Assembly (NCBI GenBank): GCA_029259695.1
Contig: JAJDEQ010000050.1
Location: 1-35,534 of the forward strand
DNA: 35,534 nucleotides
Source of the DNA: Planctomycetota bacterium
GTDB taxonomy: Bacteria > Planctomycetota > B15-G4
Direction of reading: 5' to 3'
Shown: one piece after another, positions 1 to 8,067 of the stretch
Position numbering within the stretch: the first letter of the stretch is position 1
Layout of the letters: each line of letters begins with the position of its first letter
Notes under the pieces: model-generated
Told to the model about the DNA's origin: nothing
The model's database searches: none
What the model saw: only the letters and a program-made list of their open reading frames with translations
Translations under genes and position numbers: made by a program

Positions 1-2243
1 CGGTACGCGGTGTGGTTGTTGATCCCGCCCCCCCCCCGGGAGCGCGGGGGGGGGGCGCGCGCCCTCCCGCCCCGCCCGATCTTGCCCACGGCGAGTTCCA
101 CCTCGGGCACGGTCTCGATCGCCATGTCGAGCTTCTCGAGCACGTCGAGGGCCTCGCCGATGGATGCGTGCGGCATGGTCGTGGGCATGAACAGGTAGCT
201 GCCCTCGTCCAGCGGCGGCATGAACTCCTTGCCGAGACCTGGCAGGTGTTGCCGCGCGTCGCTCCAGAGCGTGGTGCTGCGCACGGTCGCCGGCTCCACG
301 CCCACGTGCGCCAACCCGGAGGGGACGAAGCCGAACACCCGGTCGAAGCCAAGCCAGACGGACGCACCGAAGAGCAGCACGACGGCGGGGATCGACAGGA
401 AGAACAGCTTGTGGCGCAGACACCAGCGCAGCACCCGCTCGTACGACCGATCGAAGAGCGTGAACAGCAGCAGCAGGCCCAGTGTCACGCCGAGCACGAA
501 GACCAGGTTGCGCAACGCTCCGCGCTCGGCGCCGAGCGGCTCCCAGTGCCCGGCCAGCATGATCGCCACCGTGACGATCACGGCCAGGTTCAGCGTCCAG
601 CGCCAGGCTTGGGCGAGCCTGGGTCGGCGCCCCCACAGACGCCCCAGCCGGCGCCCCACGCTCCCACCCGAAGCCGGGAAGAGCAGCAGGGCGAACGGGG
701 GGATGAGCAACAGCGCCACCACGACGGCGCCGATCAGCGCGAACGTCTTGGTGTACGCGAGCGGCCCGAACAGCTTGCCCTCGGCGCCCGTCATGGTGAA
801 CACCGGCAGAAAGCCCACGACCGTCGTTGCCACCGCGGTGAGGACCGCCGAGCCCACCTCGTTGGTGGCCTTGAACACCACCTCCATGTGCGACTCCCCT
901 TCACCTGCTTCGCGCAGCCGAGCGAGGATGTTCTCGCAGAGCACGATGCCCATGTCGACCATGGTGCCGATGGCGATCGCGATGCCCGACAAAGCCACGA
1001 TGTTCGCGTCGATCCCGAACAGCTTCATGCAGCCGAAACTGAACAGCACCGCCAGCGGCAGCAGAGCCGCGATGAGCAGCGACGAACGCAGGTGCATGAC
1101 CATGAAGACGACCACGATGATCGTGATCAGGATCTCCTCGGAGATGGCCGTGTCGAGCGTGCCGAGGGTCTCGTGGATCAGCCCGGTGCGGTCGTAGAAC
1201 GGGACCACCGTCACCTGGCTCAGCGTGCCGTCCGGCAGTGTCTTGCGCGGCAGGCCCAGCGCGATCTCGTCGATCTTCGCCTTGACGTTCTTGATCACCT
1301 GCAGCGGGTTCTCGCCGTAGCGCACCACGACCACGCCGCCCACGGCCGGTGTCCCGCCCTTGTCGAGAGCACCACGCCTGAGCGCCGGCCCCAGGGACAC
1401 GTGGGCCACGTCGGCCACGCGGATGGGCACGCCGTCGATGGACTTGACGACCGAGTCCTCGATGTCGGCGACGTCTTCGATCCAGCCCAGCCCGCGCACG
1501 AAGTACTCGACCTGGTTGATCTCCAGCACCCGTGCACCGACTTCGAGATTGGAGTCCGCCACCGCACGGAAGACCTCCTCCAAGGTGACGCGATGGGCAC
1601 GCATGGCGTCCGGGTCCACGTCGATCTGGTACTCGCGCACGAAACCGCCGATCGACGCCACCTCGGACACGCCCTCGGCCGCCATCAGCGCGTAGCGCAC
1701 CTGCCAGTCCTGGATCGTGCGCAGTTCGTCGGCATCCCAGCCGCCCGCCGGGTTCCCCTCGGCGTCGCGCCCCTCGAGCGTGTACCAGTAGATCTGGCCC
1801 AACGGCGTGGCGTCGGGGCCCAGCGCGGGTTGCACGTCCGCGGGCAGCGTTCCGGCGGGCAGGCTGTTGAGCTTCTCGAGCAGGCGTGAGCGCGACCAGT
1901 AGAACTCGACGTCCTCGTTGAAGATCACGTAGACCGTCGAGAAGCCGAAGAACGAGAACGAGCGGATCGTCTTCACGCCCGGCACGCCCAGCAGCGACAC
2001 CGTCAACGGATAGGTGATCTGGTCCTCGATGTCCTGCGGCGAGCGCCCCATCCACTCGGTGAAGACGATCTGCTGGTTTTCACCGATGTCCGGGATCGCG
2101 TCGACCGGGACCGGGTCCCGCGGCATGTCGCCGAGATCCCAATCGAAGGGCGCGACCAGCATGCCTCCCGCCACGATCGCGAGCAGCAACAGCACGACCA
2201 CGAGCGGTTGTTCCAGACAGAAGCGGATCAGACCGGAGAGCAT
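1..2243 (-). CDS. cusA: CusA/CzcA-type heavy-metal RND efflux pump, C-terminal part beyond window
   Basis: Inner-membrane RND transporter that exports monovalent or divalent heavy metals using the proton gradient, as part of a tripartite Cus/Czc pump. The ATG at 2243 gives a hydrophobic first helix at about residues 13-28, then the porter-domain signature 'DAIPDIGENQQIVFTEW' and 'EDQITYPLTVSLLGVPGVK', typical of CusA/CzcA. Around residue 430 is the transmembrane proton-relay motif 'GTMVDMGIVLCENIL', with the Asp and Glu conserved in the heavy-metal subfamily. About 747 codons are present; the family is usually 1,020-1,100 residues, so roughly the last 300 lie outside the window. The start is 2 nt after the stop of the adaptor gene, indicating translational coupling. 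In the last 25 visible codons the expected 'KIGRAES.LDPAP' sequence becomes Gly/Arg/Pro low complexity, coinciding with C and G homopolymers at 22-75. The metal, copper/silver rather than cobalt/zinc, is inferred from the neighbouring CusB-like adaptor. Confidence 0.93.
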   Translation of the reverse strand, partial: MLSGLIRFCLEQPLVVVLLLLAIVAGGMLVAPFDWDLGDMPRDPVPVDAIPDIGENQQIVFTEWMGRSPQDIEDQITYPLTVSLLGVPGVKTIRSFSFFGFSTVYVIFNEDVEFYWSRSRLLEKLNSLPAGTLPADVQPALGPDATPLGQIYWYTLEGRDAEGNPAGGWDADELRTIQDWQVRYALMAAEGVSEVASIGGFVREYQIDVDPDAMRAHRVTLEEVFRAVADSNLEVGARVLEINQVEYFVRGLGWIEDVADIEDSVVKSIDGVPIRVADVAHVSLGPALRRGALDKGGTPAVGGVVVVRYGENPLQVIKNVKAKIDEIALGLPRKTLPDGTLSQVTVVPFYDRTGLIHETLGTLDTAISEEILITIIVVVFMVMHLRSSLLIAALLPLAVLFSFGCMKLFGIDANIVALSGIAIAIGTMVDMGIVLCENILARLREAGEGESHMEVVFKATNEVGSAVLTAVATTVVGFLPVFTMTGAEGKLFGPLAYTKTFALIGAVVVALLLIPPFALLLFPASGGSVGRRLGRLWGRRPRLAQAWRWTLNLAVIVTVAIMLAGHWEPLGAERGALRNLVFVLGVTLGLLLLFTLFDRSYERVLRWCLRHKLFFLSIPAVVLLFGASVWLGFDRVFGFVPSGLAHVGVEPATVRSTTLWSDARQHLPGLGKEFMPPLDEGSYLFMPTTMPHASIGEALDVLEKLDMAIETVPEVELAVGKIGRGGRARAPPPRSRGGGGINNHTAY

Positions 2244-2245
2244 GG

Positions 2246-4276
2246 TCAGTGGGCTCCCGCTTCGAGAACTCGCACGCGATCACCGCAGCGCAGCATCGTC
2301 GCCCCGAAGTACGGGTTCGCCGCCTCGTCGTTCGACTGCAGCCAGTCGGCACCCGCGTCGAACGCCATGGAGCAATGGAAGACGGCCAGACGCTGCGTGG
2401 AGTGGGCCGGCCCGAAGGAATCCAGTGCGCCGATCAGGGCCGCGCTGAGCGAACGGAAGGCCAGGCGTTGCGCTTCGATTCCAGGCTCGGCGCTGAGCTG
2501 CTGCGCGGAGTCGGACAACACGCCGGCCCGTTCCATCCATGCGCTGTGGGCCGGGGTGTCCAGGAGCGCCATGTCGATCTGTCCCAGGGCAGCCGAGAAC
2601 CGCGGCGCCGCGCTTCGGGCGGCTTCCGATTCGTCCGCGGCGAGCGCCTGTTGCAACTCGAGGTAGGGCCCGACGAGAGCACCCAACTGTTCCCGGAAGG
2701 CATCCGGAACGCCTGCCACGGGCAGGGGCGCATGGGCCCCGCCGTGATCGCCCGGCTCGGCGCCTGGCGTTGCGTGCCCATGGCCGGGCGGTGCTGCCCC
2801 GCCCGCGGGGTTCATCATGCTCGGCGCGCCCCGGATCTGCAGTTCGCTGTCGATCTTGAACGCGCCGTGGGTGACCACCAGTTCTCCGGCGACGAGGCCG
2901 TCGTAGACCACGTACCAGTCTCCGGCCCGCGGGCCCAGCGTCACATCGCGGCCCACGAACGTCGGGCGCTCGGTACCCGCGAGTTGGACGTAGACCACCG
3001 CGCGCTTGCCGGTGATCAGCGGAGCCGTCGAGGGAATCACGAGCGGCAGCTCCTCGGCCGCGACCGAGCGGAAGCCGAGTTCCTCCGTCGGCGCCAGGTC
3101 CATGCCGCAGATCGAACACTCACCGGCGCTCACGGACACGACCTCGGGGTGCATGGGGCACATCCACATGTCCGCCAGTTCGGGGTCGATCGGACGACCC
3201 GCGGCCGTGACGGGTGCCGTCACGGTGGCGCGCACGAACATCTCCGGCTTGAGGCGTAGGTCGGTGTTGTCGACGTTGAGGCGCACCTTCACCGTGCGCG
3301 TGCGGTCGTCGAGCACGGGATCGATGAAGCTGACCCGTCCATGGAAGGTCTCGCCGGGCCAGGCTTCCGACACGAACTCGACCTGCTGGCCGTAGTGCAG
3401 CCACGCCAGGTCGGTCTCGTAGGCATCCAACTGGACCCACACACGCGTGAGGTCGGCGATGGTGTAGATGCGCGTGCCGGTCTGGACGTACTCCCCCTGC
3501 AGCGCGTTCTTGTGCACCACGATCCCGGCCACCGGCGAATGGATCGTGATCAGTTCGAGCGGCTCGCCGCGCGCGACGACCTCGTCGATCTGTTCCGCGT
3601 TGAGACCCCAGAGCCGCAGGCGATCCCGCGCCGACTTCACCGACCCCGCCTGGCGCGACCGGACCGTGTCCACCGGGCTCTCCTGCAGCCGGCGTTCGGT
3701 CGCAATGGCCTGGAGCAGCTGCTGCTGCGTGGCGATCAGGTCAGGGCTGTACACCTCGGCCATGTGGTCGCCCTTGCGCACGCTGATGCCGGTGTAGTCG
3801 ACGTACAGACGATCGAGCCGGGACGGAACCCAGGCGGTGATGTACGAGAGCCGGGTCTCGTCGAAGGTCACCTTGCCCACCAGGCGCAACTCGCGACTCA
3901 CCGCGCGCTGCTCCACGGGCGCCACGACGACCTCCGCCAGCGCGGCGGCATGGGCACTCATGGACAGGGCGCGCGGATCGAGACCCGCGTCGTCGGAGCC
4001 GCTGACGGGGATCAGATCCATGGAACAGATCGGGCAGAGCCCGGGCTCCGACGCGCGGATCTGCGGGTGCATCGAGCAGGTCCAGACCGACGCGGTGGCG
4101 GGCGCCTGCTCTGGTGGTCGCACGTCGGGCGACGAGGAACCGCAGGCGAAGCGGCCCAGTGCCAAGCCGACGAGCAGCGCGACGAGCACGACGCTTCGCG
4201 AGAATCCACCGCCTCGGGGCTTGGCCCGCTTGCTGGGTGTGCGCGGCGGCGCAGGCCGGTCGGGTGCGTTGGTCAT
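2246..4276 (-). CDS. cusB: CusB-like RND adaptor with two heavy-metal-binding domains and DUF3347 tail
   Basis: Periplasmic adaptor that joins the RND pump to the outer-membrane channel and may deliver metal to it. The 676-residue protein has an N-terminal membrane anchor at about 28-45. A first heavy-metal-binding module spans 65-91 (WTCSMHP...CPICSMDL). The adaptor core of lipoyl, hairpin and beta-barrel domains spans about 115-355. A second metal-binding module at 371-396 (WMCPMHP...CSICGMDL) is inserted before the membrane-proximal domain. A His/Gly/Met-rich linker lies at about 486-515, and a helical DUF3347-type domain from about 525 to the end. It is longer than E. coli CusB (about 407 residues) because of the modules. 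The tolC-like gene ends 3 nt before its start and cusA begins 2 nt after its stop. Metal delivery to the pump is known for CusB-type proteins; the roles of the duplicated Cys/His modules here are inferred. Confidence 0.94.
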   Translation of the reverse strand: MTNAPDRPAPPRTPSKRAKPRGGGFSRSVVLVALLVGLALGRFACGSSSPDVRPPEQAPATASVWTCSMHPQIRASEPGLCPICSMDLIPVSGSDDAGLDPRALSMSAHAAALAEVVVAPVEQRAVSRELRLVGKVTFDETRLSYITAWVPSRLDRLYVDYTGISVRKGDHMAEVYSPDLIATQQQLLQAIATERRLQESPVDTVRSRQAGSVKSARDRLRLWGLNAEQIDEVVARGEPLELITIHSPVAGIVVHKNALQGEYVQTGTRIYTIADLTRVWVQLDAYETDLAWLHYGQQVEFVSEAWPGETFHGRVSFIDPVLDDRTRTVKVRLNVDNTDLRLKPEMFVRATVTAPVTAAGRPIDPELADMWMCPMHPEVVSVSAGECSICGMDLAPTEELGFRSVAAEELPLVIPSTAPLITGKRAVVYVQLAGTERPTFVGRDVTLGPRAGDWYVVYDGLVAGELVVTHGAFKIDSELQIRGAPSMMNPAGGAAPPGHGHATPGAEPGDHGGAHAPLPVAGVPDAFREQLGALVGPYLELQQALAADESEAARSAAPRFSAALGQIDMALLDTPAHSAWMERAGVLSDSAQQLSAEPGIEAQRLAFRSLSAALIGALDSFGPAHSTQRLAVFHCSMAFDAGADWLQSNDEAANPYFGATMLRCGDRVRVLEAGAH

Positions 4277-4279
4277 GGG

Positions 4280-5791
4280 TCAGTCCTCGAGGTGCAGCGG
4301 GACACCGGTGATGCGCTCGATGGTGGCCAGGGCCTGGGCGCGATCGGCCTGGGCGCGGGCGGCCGACAGCTCGAACTCCAGCAGCACCCGCTCGGCGTCC
4401 ACCAGGTCGAGGAAGCTCGAGTCGCCGGCCTGGTAGGCCACGGTCGTGGTCTGGATCGACTCGTGTCCCTTGGGCACGAGCGTCTCGCGGAACAACCCGA
4501 TGCGGCGTTCGGCGTCACGGTGCCGATACAGCGCCAGCTCCAGGTCCGCTCGGTGCCGGTTGGCGAGGTCCGCGTTCTCGGCGTGCGCGGCAGCGAGTTC
4601 GGCCTTCGCCTGGGCCTCGGCTGCGTGCAGACGCTTGCGCCTGAACGGCAGGCTGATCCCGGCGGTGAGCGCCAGGGCGTCGTCCCCGGAGCGGCTGACG
4701 CTGGAGCCGCGCGAAGAACTGATCGCGGTGTAGTCGACGCCCAGGGAGAAGTCGGGGTAGAAGCCCTTGTCGGCCAGGGCGACGGAGTGGGCCGCGGCTT
4801 CGATGGCGTGCTCGGACGCGCGCAGCTCGGGACTGGTGAGGATCAGCTCGTCCATCAGCGTCTGCTCGTCCAGCTCGACCAACGCGGTGGCGTGCAACTC
4901 CGGGACCGGGAGCGGCGCGGCGGGCGAACGGTTCAGCGCCGCATTGAGCCGCGCCGCGACGGGGCGTCGCAGGTCCTCGAGCGAACGCACGCGGTCGTCG
5001 AGCTTGCCCAGTTCCACCTGGGCCCGGATCACGTCGCCCTCATGGCCCATGGCGGTGGCGTAACGCGTGCGCGCCACCTCTTCCCAACTGACCAGCAGGT
5101 CGCGGTGCCCGCGCGTGACGCGGATCGCCGTGTGCACGTAGGCGTACTCGAACCAGGCGTTGCGCACCTGCTCGGCCACCACCAGCCGGGTGGTGACGAA
5201 GGCCTCCCGGGCCGATTCCGCGTGGGCCAGGGCCACACCGCCCGCCAGGTCCAGCGTCCCGAACCAGGGGAAGGACTGGCTCAGCCCGGCGCGCCAGTCC
5301 ATGGGACCGGAGCGCGTCTCCACCTCGTCGAGGAAGTAGCCCAGGTTCAGGCGCGGATCCGGGAGGGACACCGCCTGCGGCACGCGCTCCAGGGCTGCGT
5401 GCCAACGCTCTGCCGCCGCGCGGACGGCCGGGTTGTGCTCTTCGGCGTGGCGCACGTACTCGCCCAGGGTCGCCGACGGTCCGATGACAACCTGCTCGGC
5501 ATCGGGCGGCCGACGGGCACTGCGTTCCCAGGCCCGCATGCCCGCGTCGTACGCCGGCGGCGTGAAGCTGCACGCCGCCGGGATCAGCAACGTCGCGACG
5601 ATGCCGACCCAGCCCACCGCCCGGCTCGTGATCGGTCCTTGCGCGACCCGGCCTTGCACGACCGGCCGTCGCGTGAGCGGCCGTAGCTCGAACGGCCTTG
5701 GCGCCAACGCTTCGCGCACGGGCGTTCGCCGGCACGCGAGGCACCACGGCGTGGGCCTGCGCCGGAGAGACGGATCCAACGATGACTTCAT
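4280..5791 (-). CDS. TolC/CusC-type outer-membrane efflux lipoprotein
   Basis: Outer-membrane channel of the tripartite metal pump, probably a CusC-like lipoprotein. Residues from about 100 on form the two repeated helical halves of the outer membrane efflux family, with 'AEEHNPAVRAAAERW' near the front and long alpha-helical coiled segments after it. A lipobox 'LIPAAC' places the lipidated Cys at residue 74 if the ATG at 5791 is used. That leaves an unusually long, Arg/Pro-rich leader of about 44 residues encoded by 15-bp tandem repeats (5630-5719). A GTG at 5659 would give a normal 30-residue lipoprotein signal, so the real start may be there; neither site has a clear ribosome-binding sequence. 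The stop lies 3 nt before the adaptor start, so the three pump genes form one operon. Ordinary length once the leader is discounted. Confidence 0.9.
   Translation of the reverse strand: MKSSLDPSLRRRPTPWCLACRRTPVREALAPRPFELRPLTRRPVVQGRVAQGPITSRAVGWVGIVATLLIPAACSFTPPAYDAGMRAWERSARRPPDAEQVVIGPSATLGEYVRHAEEHNPAVRAAAERWHAALERVPQAVSLPDPRLNLGYFLDEVETRSGPMDWRAGLSQSFPWFGTLDLAGGVALAHAESAREAFVTTRLVVAEQVRNAWFEYAYVHTAIRVTRGHRDLLVSWEEVARTRYATAMGHEGDVIRAQVELGKLDDRVRSLEDLRRPVAARLNAALNRSPAAPLPVPELHATALVELDEQTLMDELILTSPELRASEHAIEAAAHSVALADKGFYPDFSLGVDYTAISSSRGSSVSRSGDDALALTAGISLPFRRKRLHAAEAQAKAELAAAHAENADLANRHRADLELALYRHRDAERRIGLFRETLVPKGHESIQTTTVAYQAGDSSFLDLVDAERVLLEFELSAARAQADRAQALATIERITGVPLHLED
5630..5719. 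repeat. 15-bp degenerate tandem repeat at the 5' end of the tolC-like gene
   Basis: Six units of 15 bp start at 5630, 5645, 5660, 5675, 5690 and 5705, with a rough consensus GANCGGCCNTNGCNC; the sixth unit is weak. They lie upstream of the lipobox of the efflux channel and, if translated, give an Arg/Pro pentapeptide repeat with no likely function. This supports a start downstream of 5680. Confidence 0.6.
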
Positions 5792-6039
5792 GGCTGGTCA
5801 ACGACTGAGGAGTGGCCCGGAGGCCTGTCCGTCCGAGGTGCAGCGAGGGTCTTCGCTCGCGCACCCCGAGGGGGGAGCGTGCTCGTCGCACCGAGTGCCA
5901 TCGCTCGTGCGACAAGAACTCGTGCGACAAGAAGGGGACGAATCGCCCCCGACCGACCCCGAGCTTCCGCGACCGACTCCCGTCCAGCCGCGGACCCGGC
6001 GCCGCAGCGCCGGAACTCCGGTCGATCCCGTGCCGACCG
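5792..6039. other. 248-bp gap in the metal-efflux operon
   Basis: No convincing gene. The stretch separates the Cys-rich protein from the tolC-like gene. It contains a perfect tandem duplication of the 15-mer ctcgtgcgacaagaa (5904-5918 and 5919-5933). No promoter or terminator that I would defend was seen. Confidence 0.5.
5904..5933. repeat. Perfect 2 x 15-bp tandem repeat
   Basis: The 15-mer ctcgtgcgacaagaa is repeated head to tail without mismatch in the gap upstream of the tolC-like gene. A regulatory role is possible but not shown. Confidence 0.7.
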
Positions 6040-6441
6040 CTAGAGCAGTCGGACCCCGAAGAACAGTCGTGGGACCCCACGCGGCAGGACCCAACCCGCA
6101 TGCGGGTCGCGGGCGGCCGGTCGTTCGTCGAGAACCGGCGCGCGGGTCGCGCAACCAGCACTGGTGAACAGGCTCGACGCGGACGACGACGACACCCTCG
6201 AGCACTGCCCCTCGGGCGGCGTGTGCGGCAGCGGCTCGGCGCACGGGCAAGGCGTCGTGCGCTCATCGGCTCGTGGCACGCTGGACCCGGAGTCCGCCGG
6301 CGCACAGCAACACTCCAACGCCCCGACGCAACCGTCTCCGCCCTGGGGAGCGGGCCCGGTGGACGCCGCCACGAACCGCGCCGGCTGCAACACCAGGCTC
6401 AGCGCAAGCAGGACGTGCAACCCGAGGCGTGAGGTGTTCAT
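6040..6441 (-). CDS. Small secreted Cys-rich protein heading the metal-efflux operon
   Basis: Not assigned to a known family. From the ATG at 6441 the protein is 133 residues with a clear signal peptide (residues 1-27, 'HVLLALSLVLQPARFVAAS'). The mature part contains eight Cys: Cys38, a Cys44-45-46 triplet, Cys65 and Cys67 in 'PCPC', Cys80 and Cys97, plus several His. The frame extends to a second ATG at 6468, but only the inner start gives a proper signal peptide. It is the first minus-strand gene of the tolC-cusB-cusA group, 248 bp upstream of the channel. Its place and Cys content suggest a periplasmic metal-binding or metal-sensing accessory. That is inference; the C-terminal 30 residues are poor in recognisable structure. 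Confidence 0.65.
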   Translation of the reverse strand: MNTSRLGLHVLLALSLVLQPARFVAASTGPAPQGGDGCVGALECCCAPADSGSSVPRADERTTPCPCAEPLPHTPPEGQCSRVSSSSASSLFTSAGCATRAPVLDERPAARDPHAGWVLPRGVPRLFFGVRLL

Positions 6442-6505
6442 GAACGGTTCCGTTGGACGAGAGCGCAAGCCGGTGCCTGCAGCCCCGCTGTTCTCATCGG
6501 ATCCA

Positions 6506-6535
6506 AGGCTACGCCTGCTGGAATGGGACCGTCAA
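6506..6535 (-). promoter_or_regulatory. Candidate sigma-70-like promoter for the metal-efflux operon
   Basis: On the minus strand TTGACG (6530-6535) is followed after 18 bp by TAGCCT (6506-6511), 64 nt before the ATG of the Cys-rich protein. The -35 box is good and the -10 box is weak. It lies in the divergent gap shared with the PepSY gene. Confidence 0.35.
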
Positions 6536-6651
6536 GCAACGACGACCGCCAATGCGTCGACGCCCAGGTCCCTGGCCGCTCTGACCACGGGTTTGCATGA
6601 TGCCCGCGGCGCGGCGATCGCCCCGCCATCACGAATTCGCGGAGGCTTCGC

Positions 6652-7371
6652 GTGATCGGGCACCAGAACGTGCGGACGTTCCATCGATGGGTTTCCGTCG
6701 TGATCGGCCTCCAGCTCCTGGCCTGGACGGTCAGCGGCCTGCTCTTCACCTGGCACCCGATCGAGGTCGTGCGCGGCGAGGCCTTCCTGAGCGACCCTGC
6801 GCTGGAACAGCTCGCCGCCGACGAGCCCCTCGTCGCGTTCGATGCGGCCTGGCGCGCCAGCGGACTGCAGGCCATCGCCCGGGCACGACTCTCCCACGAG
6901 CGCGGTCGCTGGTCCTGGGTGCTCTTCGCGCCGGGAGCCGAGACCCCGGTCCTCGTGGACGCCCGATCCGGCGAGCTCCTGCCCGCACTCGACGCAGCGG
7001 AAGCGAGCGCCATCGCCACCTCGCGCTTCACCGCTTCGCAGCTGGTCACGCACGTACGACGGGTCTCCACGGCGGACGGCGAGTACCGGGGCAAGCCGCT
7101 GCCGGCGTGGTGCGTCACGTTCGACGATGAGCGCAACTCCAACGTCTACGTCGATGCCGGCACGGGCGCGATCACTTCGGTGCGCAACGACACCTGGCGT
7201 CGCTTCGACTTCTTCTGGATGTTGCACATCATGGACTACTCGGAGCGCAAGGACTTCCATCATCCGCTGCTCACGAGCGCCGCCGCGCTGGGCGTGACCA
7301 CCGCGCTGACCGGACTGTGGTTGGCGATCCTGGTCCTGAGACCGCGCAGGGCGTCCCCACCCGCGGCGTGA
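6652..7371 (+). CDS. PepSY-domain membrane protein
   Basis: A 239-residue PepSY-associated membrane protein of the small two-helix type. Residues 8-34 form the first transmembrane helix ('FHRWVSVVIGLQLLAWTVSG'). A periplasmic PepSY-like region follows, with 'PAWCVTFDDERNSNVYVDAGTGAITSV' split across about 140-185. The second helix is at about 205-232, after the conserved 'FDFFWMLHIMDY' and before the basic tail. Such proteins are commonly found beside metal-uptake, heme or reductase genes. The GTG start at 6652 is fixed by GGAGG at 6641-6645 with 6-nt spacing. It is transcribed divergently from the metal-efflux operon, which suggests but does not prove a shared metal-related role. Confidence 0.85.
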   Translation: MIGHQNVRTFHRWVSVVIGLQLLAWTVSGLLFTWHPIEVVRGEAFLSDPALEQLAADEPLVAFDAAWRASGLQAIARARLSHERGRWSWVLFAPGAETPVLVDARSGELLPALDAAEASAIATSRFTASQLVTHVRRVSTADGEYRGKPLPAWCVTFDDERNSNVYVDAGTGAITSVRNDTWRRFDFFWMLHIMDYSERKDFHHPLLTSAAALGVTTALTGLWLAILVLRPRRASPPAA

Positions 7372-7484
7372 GTCCACGCCGGCGACGGCACCACGAGCGC
7401 AGCGCCCACCGGGTGCCGATCCGGCCCGACACCGCGTCACCACGAGGGTGCGGCCACGCGGAGTCGGCCGGACAGCAACGGCGT

Positions 7485-7757
7485 TTACTGCGGGACTTCG
7501 GTGCCGGCTTCCTTCAGCGCGGCGACCTTCTCCTCGTCGGAGAGCTTCTCGAACTTGGGAGCGCATCCGTCGCAGCAGAAGCCGATCGTGTGCCCTTGCC
7601 AGGACACGATCTCACCCTCGGCTTCGATGGGGTTCCCCATCATCGGGCAGTTCGCGTTGAGGAACGCGATCTCCTCGGCGTCGTTGGTGGACTGTCCCGA
7701 GCATGCCCCGAGCAGCAGAGCTGCCGCGGCGAACACGGCCATCGTGGTTTTGGACAT
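7485..7757 (-). CDS. YHS/TRASH-like metal-binding lipoprotein
   Basis: Small 90-residue lipoprotein. The signal peptide ends in the lipobox 'LLGAC' (lipid Cys19). The mature part has 'NCPMMGNPI' (Cys37) and 'TIGFCCDGC' (Cys61, 62, 65), followed by a short helix 'KFEKLSDEEK'. This Cys-x(n)-CCxxC pattern resembles YHS/TRASH metal-binding folds, with a short aromatic strand between the Cys groups. The frame is open upstream to 7850, but only the ATG at 7757 gives a lipoprotein signal; AGAAGG lies a few bases before it. It converges with the PepSY gene. Metal sensing or trapping outside the cell is inferred from the Cys pattern and from the Cus-type neighbours. Confidence 0.82.
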   Translation of the reverse strand: MSKTTMAVFAAAALLLGACSGQSTNDAEEIAFLNANCPMMGNPIEAEGEIVSWQGHTIGFCCDGCAPKFEKLSDEEKVAALKEAGTEVPQ

Positions 7758-8067
7758 GGACCTTCTCTTCGGTGGAGACCAGGGAAGCGGGAAGTGAAGT
7801 GCTCCGCCGGGGGTGAGCGACCGCCGCGCGGCGCATCCCCCACGAGACAAGATGTCGAGAGCGGCCTGGCGCAGTGCAGCAACCGCAACGGACCGCCCGA
7901 CCGATCAAGGCGCGTCGGCGCACGACTAAGGCCGCCAGTATAGCGTCTCGGCCTGCGGGCGACCGGAGCAGCGCGGGAGCTGTCGGACGCCTCTCGACAG
8001 CGACCCGCTCGGACCGACCTCCGCGCGGCTATAGTCGGGCTCCGGCCCTCCAGGGAGCAGCGAAGCG
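7758..8067. other. 310-bp divergent intergenic region
   Basis: Separates the metal-binding lipoprotein (minus) from the FIST gene (plus). It contains TATACT on the minus strand (7937-7942) and TATAGT on the plus strand (8030-8035) as possible -10 boxes. No RNA gene or small gene was recognised. Confidence 0.4.
8030..8035 (+). promoter_or_regulatory. Candidate -10 box of the FIST gene
   Basis: TATAGT lies 32 nt before the TTG start at 8068, which would leave a leader long enough for the GGGAG at 8053-8057. No convincing -35 box is present. Confidence 0.35.

Noticed and set aside
3341..5686. Open frame of about 780 codons on the plus strand
   Set aside because: Antisense to the adaptor and channel genes, which have clear family motifs on the minus strand.
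7372..7484. Possible terminator between the PepSY and metal-binding lipoprotein genes
   Set aside because: Only short, interrupted complementarity and no T-run were seen.
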